Under the pieces are notes generated by a model. It saw only the letters and a program-made list of their open reading frames with translations, was not told the origin of the DNA and made no database searches. DNA of 64,000 bases from Neopestalotiopsis rosae (lineage: Eukaryota; Ascomycota; Sordariomycetes; Amphisphaeriales; Sporocadaceae), in contig JALGAS010000006.1 in the NCBI GenBank assembly GCA_023078685.1, positions 4,216,001 to 4,280,000 on the forward strand, written 5' to 3'. Positions 1 through 11,975 of the stretch are shown one piece after another (the first letter of the stretch is position 1; every line of letters begins with the position of its first letter). Made by a program: the position numbers and the translations under genes.

Positions 1-2341
1 GTGTCCCAACCAAGATCTGTCTACATGGAAGAAGGATCCACGGGGAAAACCAGGTAAGAGGCTTGCTTTTGCTTTCTACGGGCTTATGGTACTGTTGGAT
101 CAACGGGTTTACTTGCTCTTTTTTTCTTTCCCTCGAGCTGGACCACACCCACCAGGTTGCCGAGGGTGTGGCACAACCGATGGATCCTACACAATAGAGA
201 CCAGGCTGCCACGAGATTCCCGTCAGATCAGCGCGCCGCATGAAGCACATCCGAGAGAGCAAGGAGCTGCATTCGGCTGGATTCAGCGCGTGTATGGTAC
301 GAATGGGCAGGGTCCCCCGTTTTTCTGACCAGCCAACCCTGAAGGCCCCAAGAGAAAGGGCTAGACTTTTACCACTACTGTATGTACAGGACCATGACTC
401 CCATGAGGAGAGAGCTTTTACGTGCGAATGCTAATGGCAAGTGGGTGGTCCCATGTCGCAGCTCATTGACGAATCTCTGGGATGCAAGGGATCCTTCCTC
501 CCCTCTCCCCTCCTCCATGCCTCCTCCTCCTCTATTCCCCAATTCTCCAATACCATCCCCATGCATGTCTTCTCTCTCTCTCGCTCTCACCCCTACCTAG
601 GCCTACCCTATCCTGTCCTCCTCTCCTCTGCAGCTTTCTCTGCTAGACTCGATTCTCACCCACCGCGGCGTGGGGCAGCGGCAAAGGGCAAAGCGAGAAC
701 CATATAATACCTGCCCACCTGCTTTTTACCGTAGTAATATATGTATTATTAGACTGGTTTTTCCCTTTGCTTGACAATGGCACGGTCGCTTTCCTACTTC
801 AAGTCCAGCTCGATAATGCATACGCGTTGCTTTCCTGAATAGGAACAGAAGACGGATCTTCTCCGCCAGTGGAACCTTTGGACATTCTCTGCTACTACTG
901 CTACTGCTACTAGGCTCCGCTCCGCCCATGCGGACAAGTGTACTTGGTAGAAACTGTACAATGTATATTTCTTGTCTTTCTTTTTCCTTCTTCCCCTCGG
1001 GTGGTAAATGCAAAAGAGACGCGCACTACCCTCCCTTGTCCCCCTCTCCTCCGGAGCTGCAAGGTCATCCGGTGTCAAATAAGAGGGGCAGGTTTTTTTT
1101 TTCCCTTGGGATCTTTTCTGGCTTGGCAAGATCAGCAGGGATGGGATGAGTAGGTATGGTAAGAGGCAAGAGTCAATGGAAAAAGAGGCAAGCAATCAAA
1201 GTGACTTGTGTGTGTGAGTGAGTGAGTTATTCCTTCTAGATACCTCGAAAAATGCACTCGTATCAATGGTTCTCGCGAGTTGCAGATACCTTGGCGGAAG
1301 GATTCGTGACAGCCATGCCATGCTAGGCACCCATACTAATCCATACACACACTTCTTGAGCGCAGCGAAGCATACATACTCTAACGCTATGTACCTTAGT
1401 TTCCTCCATCAAAGTTGCTGGGTTAAGTAATGTATACGACCCATGGATAACTGCTTGTCCTTGTTATTGAATCAATTTTGCATCTAATCAATCGGATTGT
1501 TTTCTTTTGTTTTCCCCTCGTCCTGTGCTTTATATTTTTATGGAGATTTGGATCTACGCGATTGCTTTTCTGTCCCGCTGCACGTATTCGGGATGCTCAC
1601 ACCTCTCTTCCCTTTTCAGGTAGGTTGAGCGGCTCAGCTGCACCGGGTACCCGTATTGGGCCCCAGCCAGTGAGATAGTCTCGATACAAAGAGCGACACA
1701 CCCTTGTATTTCCTTTGCTTGCTCTCTCATTGCTCCAAAGTTCCGGGTCTGCATCAGCAATAATAATGGGAAGGAAGAGGGACAAGCAGGCAAGCAACTC
1801 AGCTGACAGTCACCGAGCTCAGGGAAGTAAGACCAGACTGCATCAATTGGGAAGGGATGCCGTGAGGAGCGGGATTATTATGTGAATGTGTGTGTGTGCA
1901 TGTGTGCGCTCTGAGTGTTCATCACAGTGACGATCTGACTGGATTGCCCATTTCTTACGTCCAAGTTATGTCACATTAGACCCTGTCTTTCTCCTCATTC
2001 TGCCAAAGAGCAAGGGGCGCATTTAGAAGACGTAGAAACACATACATAGTACAACAAGAAGAAGAAAAAAAACGTGTCGTTGCCCCGGTCCCTGGTCACT
2101 ACAAGAAAGAGGCTTGACCTGGCTATCCAACCAAAAGCCCTGGGACATACCCAACCAGAAGGATATGGCTTGATCGATGGGGTTCGGCTTCGGTATTGCA
2201 TCCGAGGGAAAATCTGGGCAGAACAAAAAAAAGGACGAACGCCTCCTTCTCCACTTCTAGACTTACCACTACCATTTCACACTACCAGAATGCCTGCCAC
2301 TGGCGTAAGGCAGAACGGGCGCGCGGGAACAAGCAACGCCA

Positions 2342-2344
2342 TTT

Positions 2345-2375
<31 letters not shown>

Positions 2376-2377
2376 GG
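2342..2377. repeat. T13-G23 homopolymer tract
   Basis: Thirteen T residues (2342-2354) are followed directly by 23 G residues (2355-2377). A G run of this length can form a G-quadruplex on the plus strand. Its exact length is also prone to sequencing and assembly error. No gene adjoins it. Confidence 0.9.
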
Positions 2378-5300
2378 AGATGGGGAATGATCACCATGTA
2401 CAAGATACAAACATAGAGCCTCAAAAAAAAGACATCATCACATTTTGCCCCCGCCAAATAATGTGAAACTACACTCCATGTTCTATTCTGTGTTCTGATT
2501 GCGCAAGCATGGATAACAAGAGCCACCCACACCTTTTGCCATTCCTAGAAGTGTCCGCGCGTGATTGCACTGTCTATAGGCGATCCCAGTGGACCATGAA
2601 TTTTTGACAGCCTCACGGTACCCTACAACAGCGTGAAAAAGTACGTAGAGCAATGACGCAGATAATCCGCATTTCTTTCTCGACGTATATACGGGTAAAT
2701 CGGTTCCCATCTGTTGATCGCATTCTGAGATGGAACAAAGTACCAGCTACAAGACTAGTAGACAAGGCGAGCTATGTCTTGGGAGGATTTTAATGCGTCG
2801 ACTGCCCTCCAAACCTCAGCTCCGGGTAGTTGGGTGGATCGTGATGGCCGATCGTTTCCCAACTTGTATAGATCAACATGAGAAACATGCGTCAAAGTAC
2901 CATGTATATTTTTTGTGAAGTGGTATGTAGTGTATGTAGTGTCATTGGGGAAGAACGACGACTGCAAAAGACCCCTGCGGCGATCACTTCTTTTTCGTCC
3001 CATCTTTCGACGCATTATGATGCTGCGGACATGTAGTCCAACGCGATCCCGGCACAATATATGAAGCTATCCCTAAGGCTATAAGGGGCCTCAAGTCTAA
3101 AGAAAAAAATAGTCCGGCCGTAGGACGAATGGCATCTTTGACAGGTGCGACGATCCGTGTTTCTAAACGAGCACCAGACCAAACTACTTACGAGTCAAGC
3201 AGGTGCATACTGTCCAGCTATACGACATTGATCGTGATGTCTAGTAGACCAATTGCGCAATGAGCAAAATGTCGCGGAGGCACGGTAATGGGGGAACGGT
3301 GTTTCTTCATGTGCCAGCTAGAGAAACTATTTCTGGTCCCCAAGATGGGCCGTTTATGACATGTGCTTGGGAGAAATAGCTCCACAGAGATGAGTCGGAA
3401 GAACTGCTTGCGCGATAGCGTTTCGGCAGCCAGAAAGCTTAAGAATGGTTATCGTTCACAGTTCTCATAAGTTCATGTCTAAGGGGGGCCGAGCAAAAAA
3501 GTTCCATCCAATAGATGAAGAAAGTAGGGGTTTTCTCGAGGTCCATGACTCTAATTTTGGTGCATATAGCATCGCCTTCCTCTTCATCGTGCTCATGGGA
3601 ACGGAGAGGACTGACCTTGCAATGTCTAAACATATGAATAAGTGACTAGGGGATGGATTCAACTCAGCCTTCAACATCATTTCTCTGTTGAGATGTTGGT
3701 GTATACAGCCGGAGCAACCTAGCGGGGGATAGGGCTGCCCCGGATCTTGACGAATCATTGCACGACGAACACATGTGCGCTATTTTAGATAGAGTTCTTG
3801 GGGTGTTTTCAGAGGAAGGTTTCGTGACTCCGCTGTTTTCGATTGTTCCCTTCCCGGCGTGTAGAGGAAGAAGATTGGACGGGACTACCTAATCAGGTAT
3901 GATCAGGCAGGTAGTCAAACTGTATTGTGGGCAGGCAGAGAGAGGGAATGAAAGGGAATAACACGTAGGGCTTGTGGATGATGTCGAAAAAGGAATAATG
4001 AAATCATTAAAATAGACAGACCAAGAGGGATTAGATGGGAACTTTAAAGTTCATGTGAGACATACATACATGTCGGCCAATGAGCGAGGCTCTCTCTTCC
4101 GCGTTCTAGTTCCAGACCTTATTCGCGAGTTCACGTCGAAGGAGCAGTCGAGGCAGTGTGATGAGCAGTTTTGTGCGAAGTTTTGTGAAAGACGCGACGG
4201 TCCTCTGGACGTGAACTTGATCATTGCACAATCTGGGTCACTTATAAAGACCATTTGCCGATTTGGGTATGGATAGCTCTGGTTAAGTTATCTCATGTGT
4301 TCAGAGTGTCTGGCAAATGGTGTTGTAGGTAAACGTGTCTAAAATAGCACTTCCCGGCTATACATGGTCCAACTCCTTTGAAGGTGAGACCTCGATATCA
4401 CTCGGAGCTTGTGATCAACCCCGGGATCGATCCTCGACTTCGACTCAGCATGGTGCAGGGCAGAGTGCCAAAGGGGACCACCCCTGATTGTGAATGAAAC
4501 AAGAGGCATTTCAAGTTGGCCTCTCGATCAAGTAAAGTGACATGGCCCCATCATTGACCTGAGTTGAGACATATGCACCGTCTAACGAATGACGGGCTCG
4601 GGTTATTCCTGCAACCACTTTCCGTCCGAGTACATACATCCAGAAAAGGCCAATGAGAACGGCCGTGGCTCTCCATCTTTTCAACATTTGTTTTGTCTGG
4701 TCGAGAAAAACGAGTCCCAAGTTTAGAAGATACATGCCATAAATCCACACCCCCAAGGGGCAGGGCAGAGAGTGAAGTTGGACGGCTTCGGTACGTCCAA
4801 GTAGAGTTTTTAACGTTGCATCTCACATTTGGCCATTTCCGCTCTGGGCTGAAATTCGCCAAATCAATTGAGTTCATCTAGGTACTCTTTCTGTCCCCCA
4901 AACGGTTGGCTGCAGTAGTGCCGACAATGGCAGAAACGCCATCGACGAAACATGCATCGTTGACAGGAGCCGACCTGCCGTCAACCTACCACATCGCCAC
5001 ATGACTGCACTTATGGAAAGACGAGGTTGCATCTCTTGGGATGCACCGTGTATGCATGGTCGGAGAACTGACTAAGCCCCCCTGATATTGAAGCTCTGGT
5101 GCCTGAGAAAGCACCGACAAAGGTAAATATACTCAACTCAAACTCGTTCCAGTGAATCAAACTGACGATCTTTGAGGGTCATTCGAAAATCCGAGGTGTT
5201 CATGGCGTGCTTTTCGGTTGAGGGTCCTTCACTACAGCATCAGGTTGTGCTATCAGACTCCTGTCAAGTGGTCACATATGTGGTTTTGCATGTATTCGCA

Positions 5301-5677
5301 GCGGTGGAGGAGTTTACGTTTTTTATGTGAGTATCTAGTGATAGTGTCAGAGTGATAGATATAACGAAATACCCATAAACTCATGCGACCACTTACCACA
5401 ATTACTTAATTGAGGGCGATCTCTGCACGTCCAGCACCCGGCATATGCAGGAGAATTGTGGAGATATGTTTATAACTCAACGTCTGTCAAGTTTAAATTG
5501 CCAGATGATCTTCTGAATGAGAACTTCCAATGACCGTGCAAAGCTTCACTCGAGAGATTATGCGACAGCCGGGCAATATGACTGCCCGTTTCCCACCGAA
5601 ATCAGTAAAGCTAAAGCGGCGACGATGCTTCATGTAACGCTGAGAAACATGCTGCTCGGGCGTCAGTTTACGCTACA

Positions 5678-7111
5678 TCACCTGCTGATGAGAAAAGTCG
5701 GGGTGGTAGGTTCGATGAAGCGCCAGTGAGTATCGTGATCAGAGATTTCGGAAGTGATCGGGCAGTCGAAACTCTTTCTCATGGAGTCTGGAGCTGTATA
5801 CGAGGTGATTTTGAGCAAGTCCGCGGAGGGAAAGGGCCGATTATTGTATACAAAATTCTCTTTCAACGCGTCATAGAATGAACTTTGATAGAATGTGTAC
5901 GCGAAACTCGGAACTCGGAGCAGGTCGTAACTGGATGTGAATAGTAGAGTAGGCCACGTAGGGCCAGAATTCACAGCCTCAGATCAGGAAGATGATTCCA
6001 GATTCCACTCATGAGTCGAGATGCAGATGATGTGCTGAAGAAGTTCTCAATGTCGGCGTTCGTGGAGGATTCGTGCATCAAGTATGTAGGATTGGCTTGC
6101 CTTAGCGACAAAAGCGCAAAGCATCTTGTTGTTACTCCCACGCCCCCGAGAATGTTGGCCCTAAGTATTCTCGAGTGATCTGCGACGACATGCGCCTCGA
6201 TGAAAGGAGATATGCGCTCTTGTTCCGAGGAGCAGTGATGGTTGATATGTCATGAAGATGCTGAAGATAGTTGTGTGTATCCACGTTCTGTAAGACGGTC
6301 TGAGATGGAACGGAGACGTATAAGCAGGATGTTTGACTGTGAAGCGATCCGAAGACACTGGCCAAGCATGTGCGTATATTGTATTCAAGATTTCCAGGGT
6401 ACTCATACCTCTTCTAGCCCGACGGACTATCTGAAAATCTGTGTGACCAGTATCAGGCATGCCCATCGAATAGTAGTCTGGTTTCCACTGGATTAGGACT
6501 TTCCGTTTCTGAAATAAAACGAGGTTGTGGTATATAAAGTGATTGATTAGTTGGTTGAGCATCTATTCGTAGCTATAGAGGTAGAAGAGACTGTATATAT
6601 GTAGTGATAGTGGCTTACGGACATCCGAAATGAAGGAGGCTGGGCTCCTATCTCAACGCCATGTTTGATGACGGCGCACTTCATGCAATTGAGGCCAAGA
6701 TTCCACTTGACCAGCATGTCGTTTTGCGGGTCATCTACAGTATCAGAATGCTGACAGGGGTCATTCGTGACTATGAAAGGAATTTGTTTTGCCATTCGGC
6801 ATAAAATTCGGTCGATATGTATACTATCAGAAGCGGAACCTCCCATGAGGGTGCACACATCTCAAAAACTCCAACGCAGACTCGGGACAGGACAAAAGGG
6901 AGATACCAAAAGGCCCAGTGGTGATAGCTTTCCACATTCGAACCCCTTCTCTCCCTAGACATGATGCGCCAGTATCATGGGAAGGGCTGACAGCCAGCCA
7001 TTTAGAATCTCCGTGGTGGACATATTCCTGAAATGAAGGTGGGCTGACGTCTGTTGCGCAAACATCAAATTCTGGTTCAGCATGCAAGGTCCCAACTTCA
7101 GAAGGAGTCAC
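5678..7111 (-). other. Possible degenerate coding remnant
   Basis: Four successive minus-strand open frames (7111-6827, 6858-6547, 6562-6161, 5974-5678) abut splice-like signals: a GTAAGCC donor after an open stretch ending near 6616, a TTTCAG acceptor near 6512 and a GTATGAG donor near 6411. Joined, they would give a broken protein with no motif I recognise and no clear start or stop. It could be a decayed gene or chance open frames; confidence is low. Confidence 0.15.
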
Positions 7112-7248
7112 GTTCTACTTGCCATCACTTTGTTTATTAGTTCTGCTCAATATCTGAGTCCTGTTTGTATCATTTTTGAAGATCATCCCATCACGAAATG
7201 CCCCTGCCATATTCGAAAGTGCCTAGTTGTCTTCAGCACCTCTAAATC

Positions 7249-8642
7249 TCATCTGCGCTTCCTCAAAGGCGATCCAAGAATTCCTAGAGAAGAACAGAAC
7301 ATGGAAGCACCAAGAAACAAGATCAAAGCCTGGAACTTGCCCAGGCCATAACCGGAGCTGACGGGACGCGTGACGAGCTCGGCGGCAATGGGCGCCGCGA
7401 GGATGTTGCCGACGCCCTTGCCAAACGCCATGAGCGACAGGATGGGCTGGGGATCGTGGGAGAGGGTGGAGCCAAACTTTTGCCAAAAGACGACAAAGGC
7501 GCCCGCGAACCAGCCGTAGACGAGGGCAAAGGCCAGCACGGCGCCCAGGGACCGGGCGAACCCCCACAGACAAAAGGCGGCGGCCGACGAGACAAAGGAC
7601 GAGGCGAACACTAGGACCAGTACGTTGCTGACGCGGTCGCACAGGTAGCCGAAGCTGAGCTGGCCCATGACGCTCGCGAGGTTGTTGGCGGCCAGGATCA
7701 GCGCGCCCATGGTGCCCGCGAGGCCCAGGTCCGAGGCGAAAGTGGGCAGGAACAGCGACGGGATGTAAAAGCCCAGGCCCTGGGACAGGTTGGACACGGC
7801 AAAGCACCAGAAGAGCGGGTTCCGAAGAAAGGACCAGTCGACGGCGCGCAGGGCTCCATTGTTAGAGGTCGGGAGGCGGGCCCTGACCATGGGCAGAATC
7901 GGGGCCACGAGAATGAACTGGGCCACGGCTGCTGCCCGCAGCGTGGTCTGGTATCCGTACTTTGCGAGCAGAGTCTGAAGAAGGAACGGTAGTCCGGCAC
8001 CAGCCAAACCGCCGCCGGCGTACAACAATCCGTACGCCAGTCCGCGGCGGCGTACGAACCACTCGTCGAGCATGCGAAGGACGGGAAAGCCCAGGATGGC
8101 AAAGCCAAGCCCGTACAGGAATCCTTGAGTGGCAATGAGACCCGGGACTGAGGTGGCAAAAGAGGCGGCCAGCAGAGCGACTATGCACAACGCCGAACCG
8201 ACCACGACCATGTGCCTCTGCCAGTGCTGATACCTCCGAACCAGGGGGCTGGCAATGGGAGCCCCCAGAAAGTACATACTGGTGGAGATGGCACCAATGA
8301 CGGAGATATTGCTGCTACCTTCGAACTCGGGCTGCTTCGAATAATACTCTTGAAAAACACCAAAGGTGAGAGTAAATCCTGCCAGATATCAATATTGTCA
8401 GCGATCACAACACTCAAAATACGACAAGAGTTTCCACTACATAGTGACTTCTTACCCCAGAGAACAGCCTCAATAACGAAACTCGCAAACAAGTATTTCC
8501 ATGCTCCTGGTCCCCCATCTACGGGTGGGAGATGTTGCTCTTCATGGCTCTCGCCATCAGACCGGGCTAATGTCTGCCCGTCAGAGAGATCCTGCAGTTC
8601 GACGGACATGTTGTCAGGCGATACCCTTTGTTTGATTGTCAA
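7249..8642 (-). CDS. MFS transporter, monocarboxylate-transporter-like
   Basis: This is a predicted plasma-membrane secondary transporter of the monocarboxylate transporter-like branch of the major facilitator superfamily; the substrate cannot be read from sequence. Two exons (8642-8456 and 8378-7249) flank a 77-nt intron with a GTAAG donor and GGCAG acceptor, and splicing keeps frame (Trp-Gly-Phe-Thr) to give 438 residues. A hydrophilic acidic N-terminus of about 45 residues precedes hydrophobic segments. The segment FVRRRGLAYGLLYAGGG is the cytoplasmic loop and helix typical of fungal MCT-like proteins, and a long central loop divides the two halves. The C-terminus ends in a basic LRKRR tail. 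Met1 is used; Met12 is an alternative. No neighbour suggests a pathway. Confidence 0.85.
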
Positions 8643-9740
8643 CGTGTAGACGAGTAGTAATATTGACTTATATTTGATACAGACTATGAAATATTATATA
8701 CATTAGGTTTTCCACTTACTCTGGTTGGTGGGCAAGCGAGATCGGCTCACGTCGGCTCACGCCATATACTTGCCTATATGGCAACAGTTTTAGTTAGTCA
8801 TTTGACATATAGGGCGTGACTCGGGAGTCACCAAATCCACTGAACTTGCGACCAAGCAGTCCATGGCGAGATCCACGAGAAAATGTCTGTGCCTACGGCC
8901 ATGCTGTGTGGGTGAAATGATTAGAATTTTTTTCATCCCACTAGAGTGTCATTCTATAGTCACATCAGAACGATTTACTTAGTATACAAACATCGTGGTG
9001 TGGGGAAAACGGGGCCGACTTAGGACCACTCTCCGCGCAGGTGCAGGCTTTTATCTCCATCAGAATGGATGAAATCATGACACCGCCGGCCTTGGCAGCC
9101 GGGTCATTGGCCGGTCTATCAGGTAAGTGGCCGGAAAGCAGAAATCAAAGACCGGCTACGCATCCGACAATTCATTGCTGACAAGTCAACAGGTGGAAAG
9201 AGATTCCATCGTGCTGAGCGAGATTTGATCATCATGGCTAACAGCAAGGACAAAAACCTTTGAGCACAAAGTAGACATGAAATATCCTACTCAAAATGAC
9301 CCCGGTTCATGCTTCAATGATTCATGCTTGAATTGAGTGACTAAAAGCTCTGGCAGTGCAGATGCTACCCATCATCAACCTAAGAACTCGCCTGATCGCA
9401 GAATGGGAATAGTGGTTTGTAGCCCTCTCACACACGAGTGACACGACGGCATTCTTTTCACAATTCATGCCTCAGTTACAGACTTAGCCGTAAATACGTC
9501 ACACAGCGCAACGCACTGACTGCGGTACAGTGGTATAGCAAAACCTGCACCACTGCTTTCGCTGCTCAGCAGCTCAAAAGCAACGGAAGAAAGCCATGGG
9601 ATTTAGTCTTATAACATGCAATGCAACTCTAGGACGATTGAGTGAATTCGGATAGATGAGGTCCTGGTTTGTAGATGACAATGATTCTGCTCAACATTGA
9701 GGGTGGCTGGGTTATGTTGTACAGTCTCGTCCCATCTTCC
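8643..9740. other. Intergenic region with a short hairpin
   Basis: This 1.1 kb separates the divergent promoter side of the MFS gene from the 3' end of the cap methyltransferase gene. An 8-bp perfect inverted repeat (8761-8768 and 8775-8782, GCCATATA/TATATGGC) lies just beyond a short direct repeat of CGGCTCACG (8742-8761 area). It sits about 120 bp upstream of the MFS start, so it could be a regulator site. No open frame here resembles a gene. Confidence 0.4.
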
Positions 9741-11204
9741 CTAGACTTTGTAGAAGCAGAAGGCGACGTAGAAATTCGCAACCTCCATCTCCTCGGGTGT
9801 GACCAGCATCGGACCACCACCCCTCTCGCGGACGCCCATCCTCTCGCTGAGCGGTCCCAGTATCCGATCGTCCTTCTCCTTCTCCCAAATGTCCTTGAAA
9901 GTTTCATGCCATTGTAATTCCAGGTTGTAGTCTTCTGCAAGAGCTCTGAACGCCTCCCATGGCACAACGTACTCGGGCACCTCCTCGACTGCTTCGTCCA
10001 GGAAGAAGTTGTACTTCCAGCCAAATGGAGGCCGGAAAATACCATCTTCGGGAGTCTTGCCCGGGAATCTGACCCTGTATAGATTGTTGCCCCATTCGGC
10101 AGTCTGCTCAGCTTCTCCCTCCTCTTGATCATCGGATGGCGGTGCTTCGCCTTCTTCGCCTTCTTCAGCCTTCTTGGCATTCGTGCGTTCGTTGAATTTG
10201 GTCACTTGTTCACCGATAATGTCGGAGTTGGGTATACATCCAAGCAGCCGGCCGCCCTTTCTGAGTGCTCCAGAGACGTTCTTGAGCATCTGACGAGCCT
10301 TTTGCTCCGACTCAAAGGCGTAATGCATGCAAAACATCATGCTGACAATGTCGAAACCGCGGGCAGTATTTTGAGACTCAAATCCAACATCCTGGATGAT
10401 GTTGATGTCGCCAATCGAAGTGCCGTAGCAATCCTTGGGATAGAAGTAAGCCTCAAACAAGCGTTGGGGACGGCCGCCTCTATGACCACCCCTGCCGCCT
10501 CTGCCACCTCGTCCACCCCGTTGGGACATTTGATGATAGCGGTCCTCGGCCTGCTGGATTGAGATCTCGGCAGGGTCTAGACCAACATACAGCTGTACTG
10601 GTTGGGGCGCCTGCTGCCATTTGCCCAAATCACCACCTTTTCCACAGCCAATGTCGAGTACCAGCAATTCTTTGCCTCCGACGCCGGCTAAATCTCTGCC
10701 CTGCTCGTGGGCTCCAGGCGTGTGATCCTCATCTGGCGAAAACTTTTGAATGATGGTGCTCTTGACCCAATTATTGAAGACTCGTAGACCCTTGATGTTG
10801 CTGTCTGTCTTGCGCCAGTCCCGACCTCTCTCGGGAACCGCGTTGTAGTGCTGTCGTACAACGTCGTTAATAGCACCTCTTGCTGCCTGCTCAGCGGCAA
10901 TGGCAGCAGCCTTTTCGCGCTCCTCCTGGCGCCTTCTTGCTTCGTCTCTTTCGCGCGAAGAAAGACGTGCTACTCGACCAGGTCTCTTTTGCTTGCGAGC
11001 TCCTGCAGACGGAGACGTGGATCGCTGGCGCTTCTTGGCGGGCTCGAGTTTCTTTGCGTCGTAGGGCTGGGGCAGCTCGTCTTGGTCTTCGGGGTCGTCA
11101 CGCCTTGCGCTCCTGCCACCTTCGCGTTCGTCCGAGTGCTTGCGCTTAGTGCCAGGCATGAGACGCTTCTTTGGCCGCACATTGTCTTCTGCGTCGCTGG
11201 CCAT
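9741..11204 (-). CDS. ABD1: mRNA cap guanine-N7 methyltransferase
   Basis: This nuclear enzyme methylates N7 of the guanosine cap on pre-mRNA using S-adenosylmethionine. It is one exon of 487 codons. Residues 1-110 are charged and disordered with several basic clusters suited to nuclear import. The catalytic domain starts near residue 118 with the conserved HYN and R..R....I..L..FNNW..S pattern. SAM-binding motif I is LVLDIGCGKGGDLGKW (181-196), followed by the acidic VGLDPAEISI (207-216). The segment FDIVSMMFCMHYAFE and the C-terminal FYVAFCFYKV also match the family. An RGG-rich stretch (about 229-245) interrupts the region after motif I. The gene is head-to-head with RPN7 across 771 bp. 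The start is the first ATG of the frame; the family call is very secure. Confidence 0.96.
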   Translation of the reverse strand: MASDAEDNVRPKKRLMPGTKRKHSDEREGGRSARRDDPEDQDELPQPYDAKKLEPAKKRQRSTSPSAGARKQKRPGRVARLSSRERDEARRRQEEREKAAAIAAEQAARGAINDVVRQHYNAVPERGRDWRKTDSNIKGLRVFNNWVKSTIIQKFSPDEDHTPGAHEQGRDLAGVGGKELLVLDIGCGKGGDLGKWQQAPQPVQLYVGLDPAEISIQQAEDRYHQMSQRGGRGGRGGRGGHRGGRPQRLFEAYFYPKDCYGTSIGDINIIQDVGFESQNTARGFDIVSMMFCMHYAFESEQKARQMLKNVSGALRKGGRLLGCIPNSDIIGEQVTKFNERTNAKKAEEGEEGEAPPSDDQEEGEAEQTAEWGNNLYRVRFPGKTPEDGIFRPPFGWKYNFFLDEAVEEVPEYVVPWEAFRALAEDYNLELQWHETFKDIWEKEKDDRILGPLSERMGVRERGGGPMLVTPEEMEVANFYVAFCFYKV

Positions 11205-11975
11205 GCTGAAGTTGTGGATGCGATTGGGTTCTCTGGGTGTTGTAACTGTTCAGAATCGCAACAGCTTGTGAATGTTTTGGTGGTTTTCAACTTGTTTTAC
11301 AGGCGTGACAAGGTTGAATAAATAAGGTGCTTGTCGGAGAAGAGAAAAAAAAAAAAAGAATTGAATGATTTTTGCTTTGTCGAGGTAGAAGGGGAATTGG
11401 GAAATGCAAAAGGCAGGTACTAGACTGACTGGGTACCGTAGTATGGCCTGGCTCTCTAGCTCAACCTGGACCTGGTCTAGGGACCGGATGGGCAGTGGGA
11501 TCGTCCCAGCAGTCTTGAATTCCCTTGCAGAGGTCTGCTGTTTTGCTGCTGTCTGGTGTTCGGCAGGCAGGTACGTACCTCTTGAGGCTCTCTTTCAGGC
11601 GCCCCAGAACCACCTATGGGCAGGACACTTTGTGATTGGCCGCAGCTGGGTGCATTACGAGAGCTCTCTGCCGCCTTACCGCTCGGGCCACTCGCCCTGT
11701 CTGGGACCCAGTCAAACAGCCATTCCACCAACCTACCTAAGCTCGCCGCATCTCACCCATCACGTACGTAGCGGACGGAAGGCTGGAGCTTGTAGTTTGA
11801 TCATTACTACAACAAACATTCACAATTCATTGGGCAACTCTCAACCTCTATCCTCCCGACTCAAGGATCTGTACCTTGGAACTTTTGACTGTACGAGGTC
11901 ATTGCAAGTTTCCAAGTAAACACCAACATCAATACACTATCATCACAGTCCATTTCCCAGCAAACCAAAGCAATC
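11205..11975. promoter_or_regulatory. Shared divergent promoter region, ABD1/RPN7
   Basis: The 771 bp between the start codons of the cap methyltransferase (-) and Rpn7 (+) must hold both promoters. A 14-nt A tract lies at about 11346-11359, and pyrimidine-rich stretches with CACC motifs occur toward the RPN7 side (11800-11960). Open frames inside it read in non-conserved frames and are not taken as genes. No specific factor site could be assigned. Confidence 0.6.

Larger units (their letters stand above)
1..7248. other. Gene-poor left region
   Basis: No convincing gene was found in this 7.2 kb. The first 2.7 kb is rich in C/T tracts (for example 490-600 and 960-1110), the texture of fungal promoters and long 5' leaders, so part of it may belong to a gene off the left edge. 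From 2.7 to 7.2 kb only short overlapping open frames occur on both strands and none recalls a known family. The minus-strand stretch 5680-7110 is slightly more coding-like and is listed separately. Confidence 0.6.
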
